From positions 1 to 64,000 of the forward strand of contig CANRAD010000006.1 of assembly GCA_947628505.1 (NCBI GenBank): 64,000 bases of DNA, in the 5' to 3' direction. A model generated the notes under the pieces. The model was not told the origin of the DNA, did not search any database, and saw only the letters and a program-made list of their open reading frames with translations. Below are positions 18,974 to 27,136 of the stretch, piece after piece. Source of the stretch: an uncultured Clostridia bacterium. Its GTDB lineage: Bacteria > Bacillota > Clostridia > Christensenellales > Borkfalkiaceae. The position numbers and the translations under genes are program-made. Positions within the stretch are counted from its first letter, which is position 1. Each line of letters starts with the position of its first letter.

Positions 18974-19012
18974 ATTATACAATATTTCATTGAATATGTC
19001 AATAAAATATTG
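18974..19012 (-). promoter_or_regulatory. Consensus promoter plus near-perfect 33-bp palindromic operator for the XRE-MTase operon
   Basis: Minus strand TTGACA-17-TATAAT; CAATATTTCATTGA(18980-18993)-ATATG-TCAATAAAATATTG(18999-19012), 13/14 arm match. Confidence 0.8.
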
Positions 19013-19230
19013 ACAACGACGGATAAAATTTCATAAAACACTAAGAGGAAAGTAAACTCTTCGGAGCCCATAATCAAAAATCCGAATGTAAAGTTTTATA
19101 AAATCCGGCGAAAAGACTAAACGTCCGGTCGGCAGAGGAAAAGCGGAAAGCGTAAAAGCGCTTAAAACTCCGCCGCAAAAGGCGTGCGAAAAATTTTTTC
19201 AAAAAAAAGTAAACTTAGGTTATTTTTTAG

Positions 19231-19258
19231 TTGACAAAAGAAAAACGCGGAGTATAAT
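19231..19258 (+). promoter_or_regulatory. Promoter upstream of feoA1
   Basis: TTGACA-16-TATAAT. Confidence 0.75.
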
Positions 19259-19299
19259 ATATATTGAAAATAAACCATAACTAATTTTTGAGGTGCGCA

Positions 19300-19512
19300 A
19301 TGCCTATTGCAATTGCTCCTGCCGGCGCGGAACTTCAAATAAGGAAAGTCGCGGCGGACGACAAAGTTAAAAAACATCTTCACGAGATGGGAATATGCGA
19401 AGGAAGCAAGATAACCTTGATTTCTTCCACGGGCGGCAACGTTATAGTTATCGTAAAAGAGGGCCGGATATGTCTGGACAGAACGCTCGCCGGAAAAATT
19501 TTAGTGGCGTAA
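19300..19512 (+). CDS. feoA: FeoA family protein
   Basis: LQIRKVAADDKVKKHLHEMGICEGSKITLIS..GNVIVIVKEGRICLDRTLAGKI. Confidence 0.88.
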   Translation: MPIAIAPAGAELQIRKVAADDKVKKHLHEMGICEGSKITLISSTGGNVIVIVKEGRICLDRTLAGKILVA

Positions 19513-19579
19513 AATCCGCCGCTTTAATTTTTTGCCCAAAACATAAACCAAGGTTAATATTTATATAATAATAAGCGAA

Positions 19580-19660
19580 AGCAAGTCCTGCGCCGGGTTG
19601 TCCGGAGCGGGACGAACAGAGAAAATACGGTCCCGGCGCACGGTCGGGGCACGGAGGAAA
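19580..19660 (+). ncRNA. Structured GC-rich leader of feoA2-feoB (unassigned)
   Basis: TGCGCCGGG (19589-19597) pairs with CCCGGCGCA (19632-19640); inner TTGTCC/GGACGAA hairpin with a bulge. Confidence 0.4.
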
Positions 19661-19664
19661 ATAA

Positions 19665-19898
19665 ATGGCGATAAAATTATTGAGCGATTTTACCGTGGGA
19701 GAAAGCGGTAAGATAAAAAGCGTCGCGGGCGAAGGCAGAATACGCAGAAGACTGTTCGACATGGGCGTAACGCCCGGCGCGGAACTGACTATGCGCAAAA
19801 AGGCGCCGCTCGGAGATCCGATCGAAATTACTCTTCGCGGCTATGAGCTCACGCTCAGAAAAGCGGAGGCGGCGTGCGTGGAGGTGGAAACATTATGA
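19665..19898 (+). CDS. feoA: FeoA family protein (second copy)
   Basis: VGESGKIKSVAGEGRIRRRLFDMGVTPGAELTMRKKAPLGDPIEITLRGYELTLRKAEA. Confidence 0.92.
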   Translation: MAIKLLSDFTVGESGKIKSVAGEGRIRRRLFDMGVTPGAELTMRKKAPLGDPIEITLRGYELTLRKAEAACVEVETL

Positions 19899-22201
19899 AG
19901 ACGTTTGCGCTCGCAGGCAATCCCAACTGCGGAAAGACTACGCTGTTCAACGCCCTTACCGGCGCGACGGCGCACGTGGGCAATTGGCCGGGAGTTACGG
20001 TCGATAAGAGAGAGGGAATATATAAGGGAGGGGAGTCTCCCGTGGCGATTGTCGATTTGCCCGGCATATATTCGCTCTCGCCTTATACGCCCGAGGAAGT
20101 GATTTCCAGAAATTTCATACTCGACGAAAAGCCGGACGGCATAATAAATATCGTCGACGCTACCAACCTCGAAAGAAATCTGTATCTTACCACTCAGCTT
20201 CTCGAAATGGACGTTCCCGTGATAGTAGCGCTCAACATGATGGACGAAGTGGAAAAAGCGGGAGACAAGGTGGACGCAAAGGCGCTCGAAAAAGCGTTGG
20301 GCGTGCCCGTAGTCGCAATATCGGCGCTTAAAAGCACGGGCATAAAACAGCTCATGGCGAGAGCGGCGGCGATGCCGGCCGAGAGAAAGGGCTCAACCGT
20401 TCTCGAAGCCGCGCTCGGCAGACAGATAGAGACGGCTTGCGCATATTATAGATCGGACGGAGTTTCCTCGCCTCTTTTTCATGCAGTGAAGCTGCTCGAA
20501 AGCGACGAAATCGAGCTCGGGAGAAAAGGCGCGAAAGCTGCTCTCGACAGCGCTTCCGGCGGCGAGGATATGGAGGCCGTGATTGCCGACGAAAGATATA
20601 AATATATATCGGCAAATCTTGCTTCGGCAAAGGTTAAAGCGGGAAAAGAGACGCTCACGAAATCGGATAAGATAGACAGAGTTCTCACTCACAGGGTGTG
20701 GGCCATTCCCATCTTTGCGGTGGTGCTGTTCTTCATATTCCATCTGACGTTTTCGGAAGATCTGTTCTACATAGGCGCGATATGCAAAGCGGCGGGCAAC
20801 CCGCTTCCGGGCGTGGCCGAACTCGGGTATGTATTGGAGGACGGCGAAACGCTCACGGCGGCGGGGACGACGATATCCGTCTTTTACGACGGCGCGGTGT
20901 TCTCGCCGGGAGTGATTCTCTTCAACGCGTTCGATATCTCCACGGGCTGTATGCTCGACGAGATAGCCGCCGCCATGGAAAACGCCGGCGCGGCGCCGTG
21001 GGCTCTCGGGCTTGTGAACGACGGTATTCTCAGCGGAATTATCGCCGTGCTCGGGTTCTTGCCTCAGATACTTATGCTGTTCCTCTTCTTCTCCATTCTG
21101 GAAGATACGGGATATATGGCGAGAATAGCCTTCGTCCTCGACAGAATATTCAGAAGGTTCGGGCTCTCGGGCAGGGCGTTCATGCCCATGATAATGGGCT
21201 TCGGCTGCTCCCTTCCCGCCACGATAAACACGCGAACGCTTGCAGACGAAAAGGAGAGGACGGCCACGATACGCGTCATTCCCTTCTTCTCGTGCGGGGC
21301 GAAGCTCCCGATACTCACCGCTATGGCCGGCGGCATAGTTACGGCTTTCGGCGTGGGCAACGCGGACGTTATAACATACTCCATGTATTTGCTCGGAGTT
21401 TGTACGGCCATAGTATGCGTGCTTCTCATGCGCAATACAAGTCTGAAAGGCGAAACGCCCCCGTTTATAATGGAGCTTCCCGCATATCATCTGCCCGGTT
21501 TCAGAAATCTGATGCTCCATCTGTGGGATAAGACGAAGCACTTCGTCAAGAAGGCGTTCACGATAATCTTCATCTCAACGGTGGTTATATGGTTGCTTTC
21601 GAGCGTAACTTTCGATTGGAAGTTCATAGACGGCGAAGCGGTAAATAAATTCGGCGCCGTGCTCACTATGGAGGACAGTATTCTCGCCGGCATAGGCAAA
21701 CTCATTCAGCCGCTGTTCACGCCTCTGGGCTTCGGCTCGCAACTCGGAGAATGGGGCTGGGTGTTCGCGGTCGCCGCGATTACGGGGCTCATCGCCAAGG
21801 AGAACGTTATAGCTACTTTCGCCACTCTCGCCGCCTGCATAGTGTCCGGTTTCGAGGGCACGGAAGAGGGCGTGGAGGAAGCCGTTATAATGATAACCAA
21901 CACGGGCATAACCATTCCCGCGATAATAGCATTCATAGCTTTCAACATGACTACGATACCTTGTTTTGCGGCATGCGCAACGGCCAAGGCGGAGCTCCCG
22001 AAGGGCAAATTCAAATGGACGCTTCTCTTCTGGATATGCACTTCATACGTTGTCGGCACAATGATATACACCGTTGGAAGCTGGTGGTGGACGCTCTTTA
22101 TATGGCTCGTCGTGTTCGCCGCGGTAACGGCGCTCATAGTGCTCAGGAATTTGAACAAATTCGATATACTCTCTCTGTTCAGACGTAAAAAGAAGGATTG
22201 A
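19895..22201 (+). CDS. feoB: Ferrous iron transporter B
   Basis: G1 GNPNCGKTTLFNALTG, WPGVTVDKREG, DLPGIYSL, Gate domains. Confidence 0.97.
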   Translation: MKTFALAGNPNCGKTTLFNALTGATAHVGNWPGVTVDKREGIYKGGESPVAIVDLPGIYSLSPYTPEEVISRNFILDEKPDGIINIVDATNLERNLYLTTQLLEMDVPVIVALNMMDEVEKAGDKVDAKALEKALGVPVVAISALKSTGIKQLMARAAAMPAERKGSTVLEAALGRQIETACAYYRSDGVSSPLFHAVKLLESDEIELGRKGAKAALDSASGGEDMEAVIADERYKYISANLASAKVKAGKETLTKSDKIDRVLTHRVWAIPIFAVVLFFIFHLTFSEDLFYIGAICKAAGNPLPGVAELGYVLEDGETLTAAGTTISVFYDGAVFSPGVILFNAFDISTGCMLDEIAAAMENAGAAPWALGLVNDGILSGIIAVLGFLPQILMLFLFFSILEDTGYMARIAFVLDRIFRRFGLSGRAFMPMIMGFGCSLPATINTRTLADEKERTATIRVIPFFSCGAKLPILTAMAGGIVTAFGVGNADVITYSMYLLGVCTAIVCVLLMRNTSLKGETPPFIMELPAYHLPGFRNLMLHLWDKTKHFVKKAFTIIFISTVVIWLLSSVTFDWKFIDGEAVNKFGAVLTMEDSILAGIGKLIQPLFTPLGFGSQLGEWGWVFAVAAITGLIAKENVIATFATLAACIVSGFEGTEEGVEEAVIMITNTGITIPAIIAFIAFNMTTIPCFAACATAKAELPKGKFKWTLLFWICTSYVVGTMIYTVGSWWWTLFIWLVVFAAVTALIVLRNLNKFDILSLFRRKKKD

Positions 22202-22202
22202 T

Positions 22203-22364
22203 ATGGGAATTGTGGATATAGCGGTAATCGTCTGCGTAAGCGTTGCCTCGGCGGCAGCGATAGCCGTCGTGATATACCGTCGGATCAAGCGCAAAAAAAA
22301 TGGATCGTGCGGTTGCGGTTGCGACTGTTGCGACGGCTGCGCCTCATGCAGGAAAAAACGCTGA
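22203..22364 (+). CDS. FeoB-associated Cys-rich membrane protein (53 aa, absent from ORF track)
   Basis: MGIVDIAVIVCVSVASAAAIAVVIYRRIKRKKNGSCGCGCDCCDGCASCRKKR*: one TM plus Cys-rich tail immediately after feoB. Confidence 0.9.
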   Translation: MGIVDIAVIVCVSVASAAAIAVVIYRRIKRKKNGSCGCGCDCCDGCASCRKKR

Positions 22365-22386
22365 AAAACATTATTTAATACGTTAA

Positions 22387-22417
22387 CGCCGCGCGGCTTG
22401 TGCCGCGCGGCGTTTTT
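22387..22417 (+). terminator. Terminator after feo operon
   Basis: CGCCGCGCGGC-TTGT-GCCGCGCGGCGTTTTT. Confidence 0.9.
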
Positions 22418-22448
22418 ATGACGGCCGAAAAAATTTTCCGCAAAACGG

Positions 22449-22505
22449 TTGACATTTTCCCGAAACGCGCGTATATTATAATTAGTTGCGCACGCAACTA
22501 ATTAT
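22449..22505 (+). promoter_or_regulatory. Promoter with MarR-type palindromic operator
   Basis: TTGACA-17-TATATT followed by ATAATTAGTTGCG-CA-CGCAACTAATTAT (22478-22505, perfect 13-bp arms). Confidence 0.8.
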
Positions 22506-22551
22506 GCAAATACGGCGCGTTGCGCCGGGGGAGAGAGTTACGGCTACTTTT

Positions 22552-22974
22552 TTGAAGAATATCAACATGGTGTCGCGCGCGGCGGCGCAATATCTCGAAC
22601 AGGAGCTGTTCGGCGAATACGGACTGAGAGGTTATCAGTCGAAATATATTCTCGCGATATACAACGATGAGGGGGTTTCGCAGGACGCGCTCTCGAAGAG
22701 GCTGTTCGTCAACAAATCGAGCGTGGCAAGACAGCTTGCTCAGCTCGAAGAGGCGGGATATGTGGAGAGGCGGGCTTGCCCCACCGACAAGCGCGCGTTT
22801 GAATTGCGGCTTACGCAAAAGGGCGCCGCGCTCGTGCCGGGCATACGCGCCGTCAACGAAAAATGGCGGGAAGTCATAACCGCCGGCTTCGATGAGGGCG
22901 AGAAGGCGGAACTTCTCGCACTCACCGACAGACTGTACGAAAACGCCGTGGCGTATATGGAGAAAAAATCTTGA
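22552..22974 (+). CDS. MarR family transcriptional regulator (start uncertain; track ORF begins 22486)
   Basis: MarR wHTH: GVSQDALSKRLFVNKSSVARQLAQLEEAGYVERRACPTDKRAFELRLTQKG. Confidence 0.9.
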   Translation: MKNINMVSRAAAQYLEQELFGEYGLRGYQSKYILAIYNDEGVSQDALSKRLFVNKSSVARQLAQLEEAGYVERRACPTDKRAFELRLTQKGAALVPGIRAVNEKWREVITAGFDEGEKAELLALTDRLYENAVAYMEKKS

Positions 22975-24683
22975 AAAAGACGCTTGGATATCTGAAACCT
23001 TACGGGGGAACGGTGGCCCTCGGTCTGGTTTTGAAATTCGCGGGAGCGGTGGCGGAGCTGTTTTTGCCCCTTCTGCTCGAATACATAATAGACGACGTGG
23101 CTCAAAATAATGCGCTCGATTACGATAAAAAGATAAACATGGTGGTGATTCTGGGTTGCGCCATGCTCGGTTGCGCAATCGTCGCGCTTGCGGGAAACAT
23201 AATCGCGAACAGGCTTACCGTCAAGTCGTCGGGCAATATGACGCACGATTTGAGATACGATCTGTTCGCGCGCACTTCCTATCTCAACAGCCGGCAGGTG
23301 GACGAGTTCGGCGTGCCGTCGCTTATATCGAGGCTGACGAGCGACAGCTATTACGTCAATCAGATGGTGGCGCGCACTTTAAGGCTGGGCGTGCGCGCGC
23401 CCATTCTCATTTTAGGCGGAATAGTGCTCGCCTTTTCGCGGGACGCGGTGCTGGCTTGCGTGCTTTTGGGTTGTGTGCCGCTCGTGGGGCTCATAATTTT
23501 CATAATAACCAAAAGGAGCGTGCCGCTCTATTTCGGCGTGCAGAAAAAGCAGGACGAAATGGTCAGGCGCACGCAGGAAAACGTTACGGGCGTGCGCGTT
23601 ATAAGGGCGCTTTCGAAGAGCGCTTACGAGTGCGAAAAGTTCGACGGAACGGTGAAAGACCTTGCCGCGCAGGAGTTTAGGGCGAATAAGCTCATGTCCC
23701 TTTCGAATCCCCTCGCGACTCTCGTTTTAAACCTCGGACTTGTCGTTCTTATAGCGGTGGGCGCGGTGCGCGGCAATTCGCCGGGAATTGTGCTTGCTTT
23801 TCTTCAATATTTCGTGATAATTTTAAACGCCATGATAGCTCTTTCGAAGATATTCGTGGTAATATCGCGCGGCTCGGCCTCGTCGTCGAGAATAGAGAGC
23901 GTGCTCGCCGCCGACGTATCGGAACATACGGGCGAATATCCCGCCGACGACAGCGGCTGCAAGCTGAGATTCAAGGGCGTGAATTTCTCGTATAACGGCG
24001 TCGAGAACAACGTCAGAGATTTCGATTTCGGCATACGCCCCGGGCAGACTTTGGGAATTATCGGCGCCACGGGCAGCGGCAAATCCACGCTCGTAAATCT
24101 CCTCATGCGCTTTTACGACGTAAATTCGGGGCAGGTGTTTATAGACGGCAAGGACGTCCGCGAGTATCCGCTCGAAGAACTGCGGAAAAAATTCGGCGCG
24201 GCGTTCCAGAACGACTTCCTCATGGCGGCGTCCGTGCGCGAAAACGTCGATTACGGCAGAGGCCTCGACGACGAGGCGATAATCCGCGCGCTCGAAGACG
24301 CTCAGGCGAGCGAGTTCGTGAACGGCCTCGAAGGCGGGATATCGTTCAATCTCGCGCAGAAAGCCGCGAACCTTTCGGGCGGGCAGAAACAGCGGCTTTT
24401 AATAGCCCGCGCGCTTGCGGGCAAGCCCGAAATCATAGTGCTCGACGACAGCTCGTCCGCGCTTGACTATGCCACCGACGCCAAGCTGAGAAAGGCGCTC
24501 GCCGAGGGATATCCCGACAGTACCAAGGTCATAATAGCGCAGAGGATAAGCTCGATAAAGTCCGCCGACCTCATCATAGTGCTCGACGACGGCGAGATAA
24601 TAGGCGCGGGCACGCACGAGGAACTCAAAGAAACTTGCGGCGAATACGCGCTCATTTACGCCACGCAAATGGGAGGTGAATGA
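22971..24683 (+). CDS. ABC exporter, TM-ATPase half-transporter
   Basis: Walker A GATGSGKSTL, signature NLSGGQKQR, Walker B IIVLDD. Confidence 0.95.
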   Translation: MKKTLGYLKPYGGTVALGLVLKFAGAVAELFLPLLLEYIIDDVAQNNALDYDKKINMVVILGCAMLGCAIVALAGNIIANRLTVKSSGNMTHDLRYDLFARTSYLNSRQVDEFGVPSLISRLTSDSYYVNQMVARTLRLGVRAPILILGGIVLAFSRDAVLACVLLGCVPLVGLIIFIITKRSVPLYFGVQKKQDEMVRRTQENVTGVRVIRALSKSAYECEKFDGTVKDLAAQEFRANKLMSLSNPLATLVLNLGLVVLIAVGAVRGNSPGIVLAFLQYFVIILNAMIALSKIFVVISRGSASSSRIESVLAADVSEHTGEYPADDSGCKLRFKGVNFSYNGVENNVRDFDFGIRPGQTLGIIGATGSGKSTLVNLLMRFYDVNSGQVFIDGKDVREYPLEELRKKFGAAFQNDFLMAASVRENVDYGRGLDDEAIIRALEDAQASEFVNGLEGGISFNLAQKAANLSGGQKQRLLIARALAGKPEIIVLDDSSSALDYATDAKLRKALAEGYPDSTKVIIAQRISSIKSADLIIVLDDGEIIGAGTHEELKETCGEYALIYATQMGGE

Positions 24684-24684
24684 G

Positions 24685-26475
24685 ATGCCGGAAAGAAGAA
24701 TAAACATTCACGATACGAGAAATCTCGGCAAGAAGAAAGTCGACAAAAAGTATGTGTTCCGAAATCTTTTCAGATATCTCAAACCTTTTCTGCCTCTGCT
24801 TGCTCTGGCTTTCGCGGCTAACGTCGCGGGTACGCTTCTGAACCTCGTAGGCCCCAAGGTGTGCGGAATGGCCATAGACGAAATAAAACCGGCGGGCGGC
24901 ACGGATTTCGGGAAGATAGGCTTTTACGCCGCCATACTCGCGGGGGTTTACGGCGCTTCGGCGCTGTTCGAATATCTTTCGGCCGTCGCCATGAATTATA
25001 TTTCGCGCGGCATAGTAAAAAAGATGCGTTCGGACGTGTTCGCGCGGCTCTCCGTTCTGCCCGTGCAGTATTTCGACAACCGTCAGGCGGGCGATATAAT
25101 ATCGGTTTTGAGTTACGATATAGACACCGTGGGCGAATCCCTCGCCAACGACGTCATGATTGTGTTGAAGAGCAGCGTTTTGATAATCGGCTCGCTTGCG
25201 CTCATGCTGACGCTCGCTCCCCTTCTTGTGCTCGTGTTTGCGGTAACCGTGCCGCTGTCGGTCGTGCTTACGCGCTTTATCGTCCGGAGAGTTCAACCGC
25301 TTTTCAGAAAGCGTTCCGCAAAGCTCGGCGAGCTCAACGGCTATGTGGAGGAGATAATCACCGGCCAGAAGACGACGAGGGCGTATAACTGCGAAAAGAA
25401 AGTTATAGAGGATTTCGAGGTGAAAAACCGCGAGGCCATAGACGCATATGCCCGCGCGGAATATCTCGGAACCATCTCGGGGCCGTGCGTAGGTCTCGTA
25501 AACAATATCTCGCTTGCGCTTGTGAGCGTTTTCGGGGCGATTATGTACATAAGAGGGGGCATATCCCCGGGGCAGATTTCTTCGTTCGTGCTCTATTCGA
25601 GAAAATTCTCCGGCCCCATAAACGAAATAGCAAATATAATGGGCGAGTTCCAATCGGCGATAGCGGCGGCGGAAAGAGTGTTCAGAGTGCTGGAAGAACA
25701 ACCGGAAAAAGACGACGCGGAGGGCGCGACGGAGCTTAAAGACGTCGAGGGCAACGTGGATATCGAAGGGCTCGATTTCGGATACACGGATAAGCTCGTC
25801 GTGAAAAATTTCAATCTGCACGTCAAAAAAGGCCAGGTAGTGGCGATCGTCGGGCATACCGGCGCGGGCAAGACGACGATAATCAATCTTCTGATGCGCT
25901 TTTACGATCCCACGGCGGGCGTTATAAAGATAGACGGCCGCGACATACTCTCCTGCACGCGCTCTTCCGTGCGGCGGGCGTTCACGATGGTCTTGCAGGA
26001 CACGTGGCTGTTCGCGGGAACCGTCGCGGAGAATATAGCATACGGCAATCCCGACGTGGCAAGGGAGGACGTCGAGCGCGTCTGCAAAGCGGCGAAGATA
26101 CACTCGTTCATAACAAAACTTCCGCAGGGCTACGACACCGTGCTTACGGAGAACGCCGTAAACGTCTCCAAAGGGCAGAAACAGCTGTTGACGATTGCGA
26201 GGGCAATGTTGCTGTCGTCGCCGATGCTCATTCTCGACGAAGCCACGTCGAACGTCGACACCCGCACGGAGCAGATAATTCAGGAAGCCATGGGCAAACT
26301 TATGGAGGGCAAGACGTGTTTTGTTATCGCGCACAGGCTTTCCACAATAAAGCACGCCGACAAAATACTCGTCATGAAAGACGGGAACGTGGTGGAACAG
26401 GGCACGCACGCGGAGCTGTTGGCGGCCGGAGGACATTACTCCGAGCTCTATTATTCGCAGTTCGAGAGTTTCTGA
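24685..26475 (+). CDS. ABC exporter, TM-ATPase half-transporter (heterodimer partner)
   Basis: Walker A GHTGAGKTTI, signature-like NVSKGQKQL, Walker B MLILDEATS. Confidence 0.95.
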   Translation: MPERRINIHDTRNLGKKKVDKKYVFRNLFRYLKPFLPLLALAFAANVAGTLLNLVGPKVCGMAIDEIKPAGGTDFGKIGFYAAILAGVYGASALFEYLSAVAMNYISRGIVKKMRSDVFARLSVLPVQYFDNRQAGDIISVLSYDIDTVGESLANDVMIVLKSSVLIIGSLALMLTLAPLLVLVFAVTVPLSVVLTRFIVRRVQPLFRKRSAKLGELNGYVEEIITGQKTTRAYNCEKKVIEDFEVKNREAIDAYARAEYLGTISGPCVGLVNNISLALVSVFGAIMYIRGGISPGQISSFVLYSRKFSGPINEIANIMGEFQSAIAAAERVFRVLEEQPEKDDAEGATELKDVEGNVDIEGLDFGYTDKLVVKNFNLHVKKGQVVAIVGHTGAGKTTIINLLMRFYDPTAGVIKIDGRDILSCTRSSVRRAFTMVLQDTWLFAGTVAENIAYGNPDVAREDVERVCKAAKIHSFITKLPQGYDTVLTENAVNVSKGQKQLLTIARAMLLSSPMLILDEATSNVDTRTEQIIQEAMGKLMEGKTCFVIAHRLSTIKHADKILVMKDGNVVEQGTHAELLAAGGHYSELYYSQFESF

Positions 26476-26486
26476 GAAAAAAATTA

Positions 26487-26519
26487 TCCGCCTTTCCCTT
26501 CGGCAGGGAAAGGCGGATT
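26487..26519 (+). terminator. Hairpin after ABC operon
   Basis: ATCCGCCTTTCCCT-TCGGC-AGGGAAAGGCGGAT. Confidence 0.7.
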
Positions 26520-26636
26520 TACAATATTTACATTATTATTTTTTTGTTTTTCACGCTCTTTTTAGTTTGTGTTTTGTAAATTGTCTGTTATAATTAATCA
26601 GTATTAAAATATTTATTTGAAAATCAGGAGTTTGAA

Positions 26637-27125
26637 ATGACACAAGACATTTTTGAGGGCACCGAGGAACAGGCCGCGGCTCTTAAAAGCTGTATCGAAA
26701 GTCATCGCGGAGAAGAGGGCGCGCTCATGCCCGTTCTCCACGAAGCGCAGAATATCTACGGATATCTGCCGGCGGAAGTTCAAACCGTAATCGCGGAAGG
26801 GCTCGGAGTTCCTCTCGCGGAAGTTTACGGCGTCGCTACTTTCTACTCGCACTTTTCCCTCAAACCCAAGGGCAAGCATAAGGTGAGCGTTTGTCTCGGC
26901 ACGGCGTGCTATGTCAAAGGTTCGGACAAGATTCTCGAAGCCGTGGAAAAAGAGCTCGGCGTATCGTGCGGCGAATGTACGCCCGACAGAAAATTTTCGA
27001 TAGAAAGTTGCCGTTGCGTGGGCGCGTGCGGTCTTGCGCCCGTAATGATAGTGGACGAAGAGGTCTACGGCAAACTTACGCCGAAGGACGTTCCGGACGT
27101 CCTCGATAAATATATGGGAGATTGA
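26637..27125 (+). CDS. hydC: NuoE-like [2Fe-2S] thioredoxin-fold subunit (HydC-like)
   Basis: CLGTACYVKGSDKILE...CRCVGACGLAPVM. Confidence 0.9.
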   Translation: MTQDIFEGTEEQAAALKSCIESHRGEEGALMPVLHEAQNIYGYLPAEVQTVIAEGLGVPLAEVYGVATFYSHFSLKPKGKHKVSVCLGTACYVKGSDKILEAVEKELGVSCGECTPDRKFSIESCRCVGACGLAPVMIVDEEVYGKLTPKDVPDVLDKYMGD

Positions 27126-27136
27126 GGGAGATACGC

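Noticed and set aside
14878-19300. Integrative element inserted at tRNA-Arg
   Set aside because: No integrase, and no duplicated tRNA 3' end found by eye in 18990-19300; adjacency alone is insufficient.
24652-26436. 594-aa minus-strand ORF opposite the ABC exporter
   Set aside because: Antisense to a confident ABC transporter with all motifs; no SD or domain recognisable.
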